Positions 9,585 through 24,494 of a stretch of 64,000 nt of DNA are shown piece by piece. This DNA comes from Citrobacter sp. MGH106 (GTDB lineage Bacteria; Pseudomonadota; Gammaproteobacteria; Enterobacterales; Enterobacteriaceae), in assembly GCF_001037495.1 (NCBI RefSeq), contig NZ_KQ089822.1, positions 2,467,403 to 2,531,402 of the forward strand, given 5' to 3'. The notes beneath the pieces were generated by a model. It worked only from the letters and a program-made list of their open reading frames with translations, had not been told where the DNA came from and ran no database searches. How positions within the stretch are numbered: position 1 is the stretch's first letter; the number at the start of each line of letters is the position of its first letter. A program made the position numbers and the translations under genes.

Positions 9585-10472
9585 GTGGTACGGCGTCAAT
9601 CAGCACCTCGTCTTTCGTTTGAACCAGCAGCAATCTATGAATACCCCGAGCACTTGCGCCCGTTTCTGCGCGAGCTGCCAGCGGTACCTGGCGTTTATCT
9701 GTTTCACAGCGATAGCGATACGATGCCGCTTTATATCGGCAAAAGTGTGAATATTCGCAGCCGGGTGTTATCGCATCTGCGTACAGCCGACGAAGCGGCA
9801 ATGTTGCGCCAGTCCCGACGTATTACCTGGATTTGTACAGCCGGGGAAATCGGCGCGCTCCTGCTGGAAGCCCGGCTGATCAAAGAGCAACAACCCCTGT
9901 TTAACAAACGACTGCGGCGTACGCGCCAGCTCTGTTCCCTGCAATTAACCGACCGAACTGTTCAAGTTGTCTATGCACGCGAAGTTGATTTCTCACAAAC
10001 GCCCCATCTGTTCGGCCTGTTTGCTCATCGCCGCGCCGCGCTACAGGCGCTGCAAAGCCTCGCTGATGAACAGAAGCTTTGCTACGGTTTACTCGGACTG
10101 GAACCGCTGAGTCGCGGACGAGCCTGCTTCCGTTCAGCGCTTAAACGCTGCGCCGGAGCATGTTGCGGAAAGGAGAGTCCCGACGCGCATCAGTTGCGAC
10201 TACAGGAAGCGCTGGAAAGACTACGCGTAATCTGCTGGCCGTGGAAAAGTGCAATTGCACTGAAAGAGAGCACGGCGGAACTGACGCAGTACCACATCAT
10301 CAATAACTGGCTGTGGCTCGGCGCTGTGTCAACACTGGATGAGGCCACAACGCTGGCACGCATGCCTGCCGGCTTTGATCATGATGGTTATAAAATCCTC
10401 TGCCGGCCGGTCATGTCAGGGCAATATGAAATTATTGAACTGGATCCGGAGAATGCCCCGGCATCCAGTTAA
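9585..10472 (+). CDS. cho: Excinuclease Cho (UvrC homologue)
   Basis: Encodes 295 residues, the E. coli length. Cho is the SOS-induced second endonuclease of nucleotide excision repair and makes the 3' incision at lesions UvrC cannot process. The GIY-YIG domain (PGVYLF...[13 protein letters not shown]) lies at about residues 35-110; a C-terminal cysteine-containing region ([10 protein letters not shown]) follows. I choose the GTG at 9585 because the protein then aligns with E. coli, GGAG lies six bases upstream, and the TTG at 9531 would put the LexA box inside the gene. Its 3' end overlaps the convergent ves by 41 bases. Confidence 0.95.
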   Translation: MVRRQSAPRLSFEPAAIYEYPEHLRPFLRELPAVPGVYLFHSDSDTMPLYIGKSVNIRSRVLSHLRTADEAAMLRQSRRITWICTAGEIGALLLEARLIKEQQPLFNKRLRRTRQLCSLQLTDRTVQVVYAREVDFSQTPHLFGLFAHRRAALQALQSLADEQKLCYGLLGLEPLSRGRACFRSALKRCAGACCGKESPDAHQLRLQEALERLRVICWPWKSAIALKESTAELTQYHIINNWLWLGAVSTLDEATTLARMPAGFDHDGYKILCRPVMSGQYEIIELDPENAPASS

Positions 10473-11007
10473 TCTCACTAAATAACAGCTTCCCTTCCGC
10501 TTTTAGTAGTCGCAACGTGTGCTTGCCATCGTGCCAGCATGCGCCCTGGTCAACTGTCAGCAATTTATCTCCCAGTTGCCAGGCTCCGCTAATCACAAAC
10601 ACCACGCCGCCACGCGAACCAAAGGTTGTAAAAGTACGATCAGCAACTCTGACTTTCGCCTGACAGACATCACGACGCGTCATGATATTGAAATCCATCG
10701 ACATCTGTCCCTCTGTCAGCCTGGCTTTTACCACCCTGTCCCCCGCGAAGGTAAACGGTTGATGCTGCTTGAGCGTATGCGTGAAAGCATTCACGCCTTC
10801 CAGAGTGACTTCCCCCCCTTCCAGCAGCGTAATCACGCGTTCGACCCCAGGGAAAAGTGAAAATTCGCCGTTCGCGGCAATAGAGGCAATACTCGCCCGC
10901 CAGTGGAAATCACGTGTTGCAGGCGGAAAACAACAAATCTCACGCGTTTCTCCCGCACCATTACGCCAAAGATTGACCGGCATTTTGCGGATATCAAAGT
11001 ATTCCAT
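10432..11007 (-). CDS. ves: HutD/Ves family cupin protein
   Basis: Encodes 191 residues of the HutD/Ves cupin family, known in E. coli as a cold- and stress-inducible protein of unknown biochemical role. The motif [14 protein letters not shown] and the [16 protein letters not shown] strand pattern are typical. Of two adjacent ATGs, the one at 11005-11007 aligns with E. coli and sits five bases after GGAGAG. Convergent with cho. Confidence 0.92.
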   Translation of the reverse strand: MEYFDIRKMPVNLWRNGAGETREICCFPPATRDFHWRASIASIAANGEFSLFPGVERVITLLEGGEVTLEGVNAFTHTLKQHQPFTFAGDRVVKARLTEGQMSMDFNIMTRRDVCQAKVRVADRTFTTFGSRGGVVFVISGAWQLGDKLLTVDQGACWHDGKHTLRLLKAEGKLLFSEINWMPGHSPDPVQ

Positions 11008-11230
11008 CATCTCTCCAGAAAGGCGCAGTACGCCAGTATGCCGCACACAGGCACCCTAATCATCGTAGTTATCATTCACCCTGCACATTGTTGTTATCGG
11101 CAGCAGAGTTGATTTGCCTTAGCGATGAACCTGGCGTTTTGCAAAAAAGATTAACGCGCTGATCCAGGTAGAATTTTCGCGGGCTTCAGGAGAATAGCGT
11201 GTCGGTTGCGAGGTGCAATAGGCAGTAAAG

Positions 11231-11286
11231 AAAAAACCGCCGATCCTGCCCACCTCGTTAAACGTGTTGTGGACAAGACCGGCGGT
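11231..11286 (-). terminator. Long-stem terminator after spy
   Basis: On the minus strand the 18-base arm at 11269-11286 pairs fully with 11236-11253 (three G-U wobbles, no gaps), with a 15-base loop, followed by six T (11231-11236). It lies between spy and ves. The rest of the 11008-11349 gap carries no gene that I can support. Confidence 0.85.
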
Positions 11287-11349
11287 CTTGAGTTTTTATT
11301 CGCGCCGTATCAGACACAACGCGAATGATTTAGTGTAGACGCTGATCGA

Positions 11350-11835
11350 TTACTCAGCAGCCTTTGTCATTTTACCTTTCTGCGCTTCACGTTCTGTCAG
11401 ACGCTTCTCAAAATTGGCATTAAACTGTTTTTTCTGTTCCGGCGTCAGAATGTTGTAGATCTTGTTCTGGGTTTCCATGTGCGCCAGCATGTTGGCTTTA
11501 CGCTGTTCTTCCATCTTCGCAATTTGCGCTTCAGCTTTCGCTTTATCGAAGCTATCGCTGGCGATGATATCGTGCATTGCACGGCGTTCTTCCAGCGGAG
11601 GACGTTTCATCTGATCGCGCTGACCTTTCATAATGTCGCGGATCTGTTGTTTCTGTGCATCGGTCAGATTGAGGTCTTTAAACATCATGTCGTGATGTGG
11701 GCCAAACTTACCGTTGTGGTGCATCATAGGTTTGGCAGTTGCCGGTGCAGCAGTTGTAGTATCAGCAGCATGTGCCAGGTTCGCGGCGCCCAGCGCCAGG
11801 GTAGAGGCAACAAACAAAGCAGTCAGTTTACGCAT
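11350..11835 (-). CDS. spy: Periplasmic ATP-independent chaperone Spy
   Basis: Encodes 161 residues with a cleavable signal peptide (cut after ALA-type site near residue 23). Spy is a cradle-shaped dimer that prevents aggregation and helps folding in the stressed periplasm. Two LTxxQ motifs are present (LTDAQKQQ and LTPEQKKQ), the family hallmark. In E. coli it is induced by CpxR and BaeR. Two GTAAA motifs occur upstream (11941-11945, 11957-11961), but their spacing is wider than the standard CpxR box, so the site is uncertain. Confidence 0.97.
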   Translation of the reverse strand: MRKLTALFVASTLALGAANLAHAADTTTAAPATAKPMMHHNGKFGPHHDMMFKDLNLTDAQKQQIRDIMKGQRDQMKRPPLEERRAMHDIIASDSFDKAKAEAQIAKMEEQRKANMLAHMETQNKIYNILTPEQKKQFNANFEKRLTEREAQKGKMTKAAE

Positions 11836-12201
11836 AATTTCTGTCCTTCCTTTCAGTTATTCTTACGACACTCATGCAATGTGATGTCGTGTTGACGAGA
11901 CTAACTTTACCGGCTTTAGCGTCAATTAATCAGAGCAACGGTAAAACAATGAAAGTGTAAAAAACAAACTTTCATCAATTATGAAGAAAAAAAGAATAAA
12001 TTGCGGAGAGTTGAAATAAAAAATTACAACAAGATGATTTTGAAAGGATTATGAAGAACTATACCTGAACTCTGATTATTAAGAAAGCAACTTACCAGGA
12101 ATAATCTGTAATATATCCTTTATCTTCCAAATTATATTTTTGTAGCTGCTCTGGCTTACCCCAGTTACCTGATTATCTGGTTCCTGGGGCAAATATTTCT
12201 G
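11836..12201. other. spy upstream region and ast operon 3' end
   Basis: A 366-base AT-rich gap. The right-hand half of the spy promoter (GTAAA motifs near 11941-11961) is in its first third. A hairpin CCCCAG...CTGGGG (12159-12189) next to astE may end the ast operon, though no T run follows. No open frame here looks coding. Confidence 0.5.
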
Positions 12202-13167
12202 TCACAACCTTTCCAGCATCAACCCGGCACGTAAGCCACAAGCCACATTGGGGTTTGGAAAGAGAACATATTCAACATCGTGGGTGACAATAAAACGCTC
12301 ATCGCCATCCTGTGCCAGCAACGTCCCCTCCCTGAATGGCGTAAAGTTCAGCGTCTGGTTATCCATATGCAAAATAAAATCGTCGCTACGCCGTGTAATT
12401 TGCGACACCACGCGATAGCGCACCGGGAATGTGTCCTCTGCACCACTACATTCCCCCTTCAGCAAACAGGCCAGCGCATCTGCTGTCTGCGCAAATTGAG
12501 TCAGATCGTTTTGTCCAAACGGCAATGCTTTACCCAGTTCCAGCGTACAAGCCAGCGCACCAAAATGCTCCCCGCTAAAGTGAGTGAACGTTCCGCCCGG
12601 CGCCTGATGGAAAACCAGCGCCTCCAGCCCCGCATCCCCCAACCAGGACAGAAACCCTTCGTCCCACGGCACGTTGCGCTGCGGCAATACACCGAAGCGC
12701 AGATGATGTGAACCACGAATAGCGGTATGGAGATCCAGATGCCAACGCACCGTCTCTGTTGCACGTGAATAAAAATCCTCCAGACACAGCTCCAGCTCAC
12801 GGGCTCGCAGCGTTTCACCACTTGCGGCAAATATCTGCCATCGACCGCCAAACATGCGATTCAGATCGCTATGACAATAGCGCTTACCCGCAGTCAGCGC
12901 CTGCGGATTACCCAGTATCACCAACATTCGCCAGGTTAAAGTCAGCTTGCCGCTAAACAATCCTGACAACAACACATCAAGCATTTCTACCGGTGCAGTT
13001 TCATTGCCATGTATACCAGCGGAAAGCACCAGCGAACGTTCAACCGGAGCAAGAGGCGTAAGTTCCAGAATGCCATGTCCGCGCCACTGCCAGTTAAAAC
13101 CATGTGCTTTACCCTGGATAGTATCCGGCGCAGTACCCGCGAGCGTCAGGGCAAGAAAATTTTCCAT
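12202..13167 (-). CDS. astE: Succinylglutamate desuccinylase AstE
   Basis: Encodes 321 residues of the zinc-dependent M14/AspA-like amidohydrolase group. AstE releases succinate from N2-succinylglutamate to give glutamate, the last step of the arginine succinyltransferase (AST) pathway. The zinc site is shown by [11 protein letters not shown] (His and Glu, about residues 53-56) and [12 protein letters not shown] (His). It is the last gene of the operon and begins 3 bases after the astB stop. Confidence 0.97.
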   Translation of the reverse strand: MENFLALTLAGTAPDTIQGKAHGFNWQWRGHGILELTPLAPVERSLVLSAGIHGNETAPVEMLDVLLSGLFSGKLTLTWRMLVILGNPQALTAGKRYCHSDLNRMFGGRWQIFAASGETLRARELELCLEDFYSRATETVRWHLDLHTAIRGSHHLRFGVLPQRNVPWDEGFLSWLGDAGLEALVFHQAPGGTFTHFSGEHFGALACTLELGKALPFGQNDLTQFAQTADALACLLKGECSGAEDTFPVRYRVVSQITRRSDDFILHMDNQTLNFTPFREGTLLAQDGDERFIVTHDVEYVLFPNPNVACGLRAGLMLERL

Positions 13168-13170
13168 AGC

Positions 13171-18261
<5,091 letters not shown>

Positions 18262-18296
18262 TTAAATAATATAGTGTTTGCGCTGTAAATGTAGAT

Positions 18297-18312
18297 TGCA
18301 GGGTTCGTGCCA
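18297..18312 (-). promoter_or_regulatory. Sigma-54 promoter of astCADBE
   Basis: On the minus strand the sequence reads TGGCACGAACCCTGCA: GG at -24 and GC at -12 with the required ten-base separation. It starts about 72 bases upstream of the astC ATG, as in E. coli, where the operon is NtrC- and ArgR-dependent. ArgR-type half sites lie further upstream (ATTCA 18378-18382, TGAAT 18401-18405, ATTCA 18451-18455). The rest of the 18226-18669 gap also holds the xthA promoter. Confidence 0.85.
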
Positions 18313-18669
18313 GCCAGCGAAAAAAATGCATAAACGGAGTGAGGGAACGGAATATCAACAGGTTACAACCCAGCGATATTCACTGTACGTGCATATAAAG
18401 TGAATATGTTTGCGCACTGGGCGACTAAACAGAGGAAAAAGCGAAATATTATTCAGTTGCCAAATATAATTCTGGAATTGTGATCATATACGAAATTTAT
18501 CGGAAATTATTGCTCTATTCTGACGCACTCCGCGCCAAAACAGTGCAGTTTTTGCCCCATCGTTAACACCTTTAGCAGTCATTGTTGGAATCAGGTGACA
18601 AGTGGCAGTCAGCCAGCAGAAATTCTGCTACCATCCTTGCACTATTCACCTTGCAAAGTGGCAGCGACT

Positions 18670-19476
18670 ATGAAATTTGTCTCTTTTAATATCAACGGCC
18701 TGCGCGCCCGTCCTCATCAACTGGCAGCTATTGTCGAAAAACACCAACCCGATGTTATTGGCCTGCAGGAGACAAAAGTTCATGATGATATGTTCCCTCT
18801 CGAAGAGGTAGCAAAGCTGGGTTACAACGTTTTCTATCACGGTCAGAAAGGGCATTACGGCGTAGCGTTACTGACGAAAGAAACCCCGGTGTCTGTACGT
18901 CGTGGCTTCCCGAACGATGACGAAGAAGCCCAGCGCCGTATTATCATGGCGGAAATTCCTTCATCTCTGGGTAACATCACCGTCATCAACGGCTATTTCC
19001 CTCAGGGTGAAAGCCGTGACCATGAAACCAAATTCCCGGCCAAAGCAGCGTTCTATCAGAACCTGCAAAACTATCTGGATACCGAACTGAAGCGCGACAA
19101 TCCAGTGCTGATCATGGGAGACATGAATATCAGCCCAACCGATCTGGATATCGGCATCGGTGAAGAGAACCGCAAGCGCTGGCTGCGTACCGGAAAATGC
19201 TCTTTCCTGCCGGAAGAGCGTGAATGGATGGAGCGCCTGCTGGGTTGGGGGTTGGTGGACACCTTCCGTCATGCTCATCCGGAAACAAACGACCAGTATT
19301 CGTGGTTTGATTACCGTTCAAAAGGCTTCGACGACAACCGTGGCCTGCGTATCGACCTGCTGCTGGCAAGCACTCCGCTGGCAGAGCGCTGCGAAGAAAC
19401 CGGGATCGACTATGAGATCCGCAGCATGGAAAAACCATCCGACCACGCACCGGTGTGGGCAAAATTCCGCGTGTAA
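18670..19476 (+). CDS. xthA: Exonuclease III XthA
   Basis: Encodes 268 residues, the E. coli length. It is the main AP endonuclease and a 3'-5' exonuclease/3'-phosphatase in base excision repair. Metal- and phosphate-binding residues are in GLQETKVH (Glu34), [11 protein letters not shown] (Asp151, Asn153) and PSDHAPVW (His259). A longer open frame to 18595 exists, but the ATG at 18670 aligns with E. coli. In E. coli it is sigma-S dependent. Confidence 0.97.
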   Translation: MKFVSFNINGLRARPHQLAAIVEKHQPDVIGLQETKVHDDMFPLEEVAKLGYNVFYHGQKGHYGVALLTKETPVSVRRGFPNDDEEAQRRIIMAEIPSSLGNITVINGYFPQGESRDHETKFPAKAAFYQNLQNYLDTELKRDNPVLIMGDMNISPTDLDIGIGEENRKRWLRTGKCSFLPEEREWMERLLGWGLVDTFRHAHPETNDQYSWFDYRSKGFDDNRGLRIDLLLASTPLAERCEETGIDYEIRSMEKPSDHAPVWAKFRV

Positions 19477-19649
19477 TCCATACCATCGCGTTTTCTCCAG
19501 AGCATCGCCGCTCTGGAGAGCGGATATATCCTGAGCAAAATCAATAAAATAACGGTAATACATTGTTACGTCCGGGAATTTATTATATCTTCCGCCCACT
19601 TTTCGCTTGCGAAAACGCGTCATCGCACATGGTTTACAGGAGTGCCCCT

Positions 19650-20358
19650 ATGAAAAAGAAGTTCGCATAAGGCAGAATACAGGCTACTGATTGTCGCCGC
19701 ATTATTCTGCGTTCTGACGGGAGCTGTCCATTATTACGGTCTGACTGACCTGATAACTAATTTCCATCATCTACAAGACGCCATCCGTCAGAGCGGTATC
19801 TTTGGCTACACGTTATATATCCTGCTTTTTATCGTGGCGGCGCTATGTCTGATCCCCGGCAGTATTCTGGTGATCGTCGGCGGGATCCTCTTTGGCCCAC
19901 TGGTTGGCACCCTTATTTCCCTGGTAGCGGCCACCGTAGCCTCGGCGTTGTCGTTTCTACTGGCCCGCTGGCTTGGCCGCGATCTGCTGCTGAAATATGC
20001 CGGTCATACCACCACCTTTCAGGCAATCGAAAAAGGCATTGCCCATAGTGGGATTGACTTTTTGATCCTCACCCGGCTCGTTCCGCTATTTCCATATAAT
20101 ATTCAAAATTATGCTTACGGGTTGACCGCAATCTCTTTCTGGTCGTTTACCTTTATTTCAGCCGTTACCACCTTGCCCGGTATCTTTATCTATACCCTGA
20201 TGTCGCACGAGCTTGCCCAGGAAGGCATCACCCTGGCATTTATCATTAAACTCAGTGGTGCAGGCATTGCATTATTCGCCCTGGTACAGGCGGCAAAAGC
20301 CTGGGCCCGGTGTAAACGTGTCGATCCCTCTGCCCATCGTGAGCAAACAGGTAAATGA
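19650..20358 (+). pseudogene. ydjX: YdjX membrane protein (DedA/SNARE-associated family), frameshifted at its start
   Basis: The ATG at 19650 has a good ribosome site (CAGGAG, seven bases before it) but its frame stops after six codons (MKKKFA, TAA at 19668). The YdjX-like sequence lies in the next frame, open without stops from 19654 to 20358, and begins to match YdjX before any plausible in-frame start; the first GTG in that frame is at 19834. Removing one A from the AAAAA run after the ATG would restore a protein of 235 residues, the expected length. It could be a real pseudogene, a sequencing error in a homopolymer, or a ribosome/polymerase slippage site. The intact part has YdjX membrane segments and ends overlapping ydjZ (ATGA). 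Confidence 0.75.
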
Positions 20359-21065
20359 TGAAGCGAAATAAAGCGCACCTCATAAAGTTTTGCCGGATCG
20401 GGCTGATTATACTGCTGCTGTTGGCGCTGATGGCGTGGGTATGGATACCTGCCGTAAGCGACTTTCTCCGACAAAGCCTGGCGGCATTTGCCACGGTTGA
20501 TCAGCATGCGCTTGAGAATTTCATTCGTTCCTGGGGTACTCAGGCAGCAGTAGTTTCCTTCTTTTTGATGATCTTGCAGGCAATTATCGCCCCGCTTCCG
20601 GCCTTCCTGATCACATTTGCGAACGCATCACTGTTCGGCGCATTCTGGGGAGGCGTACTGTCCTGGACCAGTGCCATGGCGGGTGCGACGTTATGCTTTT
20701 TTATTGCCCGTATTTTAGGCCGTAGTGCGGTGGAAAAATTGACCGGAAAAACGGTGCTGAAAAATATGGATGCCTTTTTTGAGCGTTACGGCAAACATAC
20801 TATTCTCGTGTGCCGCCTCCTCCCTTTCGTCCCTTTTGACCCGATAAGCTATGCCGCAGGCCTGACATCGATCCGCTTTCGCCACTTTTTCCTCGCCACC
20901 GGCATTGGTCAGTTGCCCGCTACCATCGTCTATTCATGGGCCGGGAGCCTGTTAACCGGAGGCGCATTTTGGTTTGTTACCGGGCTGTTTGTGCTTTTTG
21001 CGCTGACCGTGGTTATCCCGGTCGCGCGAAGCCTCTATCTTGAGCGGCAGAGGAAACAGTCCTGA
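20355..21065 (+). CDS. ydjZ: YdjZ, TVP38/TMEM64 (DedA-like) inner membrane protein
   Basis: Encodes 236 residues with about five membrane segments. The VTT/DedA-type motif appears as GRSAVEKLTGKTVLKNMDAFFERYG and RLLPFVPFDPISYAAG. Proteins of this group are linked to lipid scrambling or membrane homeostasis, but YdjZ has no proven role. The start overlaps the ydjX stop, so the two were co-translated; the E. coli gene ydjY that lies between them is absent. Confidence 0.92.
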   Translation: MMKRNKAHLIKFCRIGLIILLLLALMAWVWIPAVSDFLRQSLAAFATVDQHALENFIRSWGTQAAVVSFFLMILQAIIAPLPAFLITFANASLFGAFWGGVLSWTSAMAGATLCFFIARILGRSAVEKLTGKTVLKNMDAFFERYGKHTILVCRLLPFVPFDPISYAAGLTSIRFRHFFLATGIGQLPATIVYSWAGSLLTGGAFWFVTGLFVLFALTVVIPVARSLYLERQRKQS

Positions 21066-21097
21066 AGCCTGCATTCACTCATTATCAAGGAAATATT

Positions 21098-22267
21098 ATG
21101 CGTTACTGCTTATTGTGCCTTGGTTTACTGCTCTTCCCCCTGGCAACTTTTGCGCAGGATGCGAACTGGCAGCAGATCAAAAACGAAGCCCGAGGGCAAA
21201 CGGTTTGGTTTAACGCCTGGGGAGGCGATAACGCGGTTAACCAGTATCTCGACTGGGTTAGCGGTGAGATGAAAACACATTATGCTATTAACCTGAAAAT
21301 CGTACGTCTGGCAGATGCAGCCGATGCCGTTAAACGCATTCAAACGGAAGCCGCTTCCGGGCGTAAAACCGGCGGCTCAGTCGATTTGCTGTGGGTTAAC
21401 GGCGAAAATTTCCGTACGCTAAAAGAGGCTAATCTGCTACACACGCACTGGGCGCAAACGCTGCCCAACTGGCGCTACGTTGATACCCTGAAGCCTGTGA
21501 GCGAAGATTTCTCCATCCCGACTGACGGGGCTGAATCGCCGTGGGGCGGCGCGCAGTTAACCTTTATCGCCAATCGCGATGTTAGCAAACAACCACCACA
21601 AACCCCGCAGGCATTACTGGAGTTTGCTAAAGCCTATCCCGGTACGGTGACCTATCCGCGTCCCCCTGATTTTACCGGTACAGCATTTCTCGAACAGTTG
21701 TTAATTATGCTCACCACTCAGCCACAAGCGCTGAAAATTGCGCCCGAACCTGCGACGTTTGCCGACGTTACCGCCCCATTGTGGCAGTATCTTGATACAT
21801 TACATCCCATGTTATGGCGTGAAGGTAAAGACTTTCCTCCCACTCCTGCGCGCATGGATGCACTATTGAATAGCGGAACGCTGCGTTTATCGTTGACCTT
21901 TAATCCCGCGCACGCCCAGCAAAAAGTGGCCAGCGGTGAATTGCCTCAAAACAGCTACAGTTTTGGCTTTTCACAAGGGATGATTGGCAATGTGCATTTT
22001 GTCACTATTCCGGCTAACGCACGGGCCAGCGCCGGGGCGCAAGTCGTCGCTAATTTCCTGCTCTCTCCCGAAGCGCAACTGCGTAAGGCCGATCCCACTT
22101 ACTGGGGCGATCCTTCGGTGCTTGACCCGCAAAAACTACCCGCTGAGCAGCGTGAAGCGCTACTGGCACGGATCCCAAAAGGCCTGCCCGCTGTACTTCC
22201 TGAACCCCATGCAGCCTGGGTAAACGCACTGGAACAAGAATGGCTACGCCGTTACGGTACGCATTAA
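21098..22267 (+). CDS. ynjB: ABC transporter periplasmic binding protein YnjB
   Basis: Encodes 389 residues, beginning with a signal peptide (MRYCLLCLGLLLFPLATFAQ). It is an extracellular solute-binding protein of the thiamine/iron/putrescine type. Together with ynjC (permease) and ynjD (ATPase) it forms a complete importer whose substrate is unknown. Matches E. coli YnjB over its full length. ynjC begins inside its last codons (28-base overlap). Confidence 0.93.
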   Translation: MRYCLLCLGLLLFPLATFAQDANWQQIKNEARGQTVWFNAWGGDNAVNQYLDWVSGEMKTHYAINLKIVRLADAADAVKRIQTEAASGRKTGGSVDLLWVNGENFRTLKEANLLHTHWAQTLPNWRYVDTLKPVSEDFSIPTDGAESPWGGAQLTFIANRDVSKQPPQTPQALLEFAKAYPGTVTYPRPPDFTGTAFLEQLLIMLTTQPQALKIAPEPATFADVTAPLWQYLDTLHPMLWREGKDFPPTPARMDALLNSGTLRLSLTFNPAHAQQKVASGELPQNSYSFGFSQGMIGNVHFVTIPANARASAGAQVVANFLLSPEAQLRKADPTYWGDPSVLDPQKLPAEQREALLARIPKGLPAVLPEPHAAWVNALEQEWLRRYGTH

Positions 22268-23775
22268 TCCTGTTGATATGGGGCATCATGGCGGCAATCT
22301 ATTTGCCGCTGGTGCCCGCTGCTTTCGATCTCATCACACCTGCGCTTACCAGCCTCAACTGGCTGGTGCTTTTTGCCGATCCACAGTTACCGCAGGCACT
22401 ACTGGCGACGCTGGTTTCCGTTACCCTGGCAGCCACTGTTGCGCTGGTCATTGCACTGATGGCGCTCCTCGCATTGTGGCCCGGCGCGGGCTGGGCTCGT
22501 CTGTGTACCCGACTCCCCTGGTTGCTGGCCATTCCACACGTGGCATTTGCCACCAGCGTCCTGTTACTATTTGCTGAGGGCGGTATGTTCTATCGCGCAC
22601 TGCCCTTTCTTACCCCGCAGACCGACCGCTACGGAATTGGCCTTGGCATTGCGCTGGCGGTTAAAGAGAGCGCCTTTGTATTATGGATCCTCTCCGCTCT
22701 GTTGAGCGAAAAACAGCTCTCGCAGCAGGTTATCGTCCTGGACTCACTGGGCTATAGCCGACTGCAATGCCTGAACTGGCTGGTATTGCCCTCCATCGCC
22801 CCGGCATTAGGTAAAGTTATGCTGGCCGTAGTTGCCTGGTCGTTGTCCGTCGTTGATGTGGCGATAATCCTCGGACCTGGCAATCCGCCGACGCTTGCTG
22901 TATTGAGCTGGCAATGGCTCAGTCAGGGAGACAGCGACCAGCAGACGAAAGGTGCGCTTGCCAGTTTGCTACTGGTGCTGTTACTGGCCATTTTCGCACT
23001 GATCGGTTTTCTTTTCTGGCGATGCTGGCAACGAGCAATCCCGGCGATAAGCGGAGTACGTCAACGTTTGTCCTCCTGTTCATCCGGGCGCTCACTGGCA
23101 CAACTACTGCCCGTTAGCGGTGTGTTATGTGCAGGGATTCTGGTATGGGTTGCAGACTTCTCTTCGGTGGTTCCTGAGACACTATTGACCAGCCTGCAGA
23201 TGGGATTAATCTCCAGTGTACTGGCATTAATAACACTTTTCTTATGGCTGGAATGGGGACCACAAAGTGGGAATAATTGGGTGTGGCTGCCGATTATCCT
23301 GCCTGCGCTACCCCTGGTCACCGGGCAATATACGCTGGCTCTACACGCGGAGCTGGATGGTCTGTTCCTGACGGTTATCTGGGGGCATCTGCTGTGGGTA
23401 ACGCCATGGATGCTGTTTGTGCTCAAACCGGCGTGGCAGCGTATTGATCCGCGACTGATTTTGATCGCCCAAACTCTTGGCTGGACGCAGGGCCGCATCT
23501 TCTTGCAGGTAAAATGCCCGCTGTTATTGCGCCCGGCGCTGATCGCCTTATCAGTAGGATTCTCCGTCAGCATCGCCCAGTACATGCCCACCCTGTGGTT
23601 AGGCGCCGGGCGTTTTCCCACGCTTACCACCGAAGCCGTGGCATTGAGCAGTGGCGGTAGCACCGCTATGCTTGCAACACAGGCGTTATGGCAGCTTCTG
23701 TTGCCTCTGTTGGTTTTCGCACTGGCGGCATTACTCTCTGCGTGGATTGGCCGCTTACGACAAGGACTCCGTTAA
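22240..23775 (+). CDS. ynjC: ABC transporter permease YnjC
   Basis: Encodes 511 residues, equal to E. coli. It is a fused double permease with two BPD-type membrane domains of about six segments each; the EAA-like loops are visible as VIVLDSLGYSRLQCLNWLVLPS near residue 165 and LIAQTLGWTQGRIFLQVKCPLL near 410. Located in the inner membrane. Substrate unknown. Its stop overlaps the ynjD start (TAATG). Confidence 0.93.
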   Translation: MATPLRYALILLIWGIMAAIYLPLVPAAFDLITPALTSLNWLVLFADPQLPQALLATLVSVTLAATVALVIALMALLALWPGAGWARLCTRLPWLLAIPHVAFATSVLLLFAEGGMFYRALPFLTPQTDRYGIGLGIALAVKESAFVLWILSALLSEKQLSQQVIVLDSLGYSRLQCLNWLVLPSIAPALGKVMLAVVAWSLSVVDVAIILGPGNPPTLAVLSWQWLSQGDSDQQTKGALASLLLVLLLAIFALIGFLFWRCWQRAIPAISGVRQRLSSCSSGRSLAQLLPVSGVLCAGILVWVADFSSVVPETLLTSLQMGLISSVLALITLFLWLEWGPQSGNNWVWLPIILPALPLVTGQYTLALHAELDGLFLTVIWGHLLWVTPWMLFVLKPAWQRIDPRLILIAQTLGWTQGRIFLQVKCPLLLRPALIALSVGFSVSIAQYMPTLWLGAGRFPTLTTEAVALSSGGSTAMLATQALWQLLLPLLVFALAALLSAWIGRLRQGLR

Positions 23776-24407
23776 TGCTTATCGTGAAAAACGTTTCACT
23801 ATGTCAGGGTGCGAACGTGCTGCTAAAAGCAGTCAATTTCCAGGTTAAGAAAGGTGACATTGTCACTATTATGGGCCCATCGGGCAGCGGCAAGTCGTCG
23901 CTGTTTTCATGGATGGTTGGAGCCCTTTCGCCTCAACTTCAGGCGTCTGGCGAACTGTGGCTCAACGATAAACGCATTGATTCACTGCCCACAGCACAAC
24001 GTCAGATTGGCATCCTGTTCCAGGATGCACTGCTGTTCGACCACTTCAGCGTTGGGCAAAATTTACTGCTGGCATTACCGGCTTCCCTGAAAGGCTCCGC
24101 CAGACGCGATGAAGTTGAACACGCTCTTAAACGTGCAGATTTGGCCGGTTTTTTTCACCGCGATCCGGCGTCATTGTCCGGGGGACAGCGCTCGCGTATC
24201 GCGCTGCTGCGCGCGCTGCTGGCACAGCCACAGGCGCTACTACTGGACGAACCGTTCAGTCGCCTGGATACGTCGCTTCGCGACACATTTCGTCAGTGGG
24301 TGTTTAACGAAGTTCATCAGCAGGGTATTCCCGTGGTACAGGTTACCCATGACGCGCAGGACGTGCCGCCTGGGGGTTCTGTTTTGCAGATGGTGCAGTG
24401 GACGTGA
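23775..24407 (+). CDS. ynjD: ABC transporter ATP-binding protein YnjD
   Basis: Encodes 210 residues. Walker A is GPSGSGKSS (about residue 37), the signature LSGGQRSRIALLRALL (about 130), Walker B ALLLDEPFSRLD, and the switch His is in VTHD. The start at the ATG 23775 aligns with E. coli YnjD and is coupled to the ynjC stop; a longer frame from 23688 lies inside ynjC. Powers YnjBCD import. Confidence 0.93.
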   Translation: MLIVKNVSLCQGANVLLKAVNFQVKKGDIVTIMGPSGSGKSSLFSWMVGALSPQLQASGELWLNDKRIDSLPTAQRQIGILFQDALLFDHFSVGQNLLLALPASLKGSARRDEVEHALKRADLAGFFHRDPASLSGGQRSRIALLRALLAQPQALLLDEPFSRLDTSLRDTFRQWVFNEVHQQGIPVVQVTHDAQDVPPGGSVLQMVQWT

Positions 24408-24494
24408 ATGTGGCGATATGCTGCGTTAACGCAAGGATTTTACTTAACTGGCGGCACAGAATGTCGTCTTCTTTTTTCAACGTCGGGCTATTCG

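Noticed and set aside
11941..11961. CpxR box of spy
   Set aside because: Two GTAAA motifs are present but 11 bases apart instead of 5, so I list them only as a note, not as a site.
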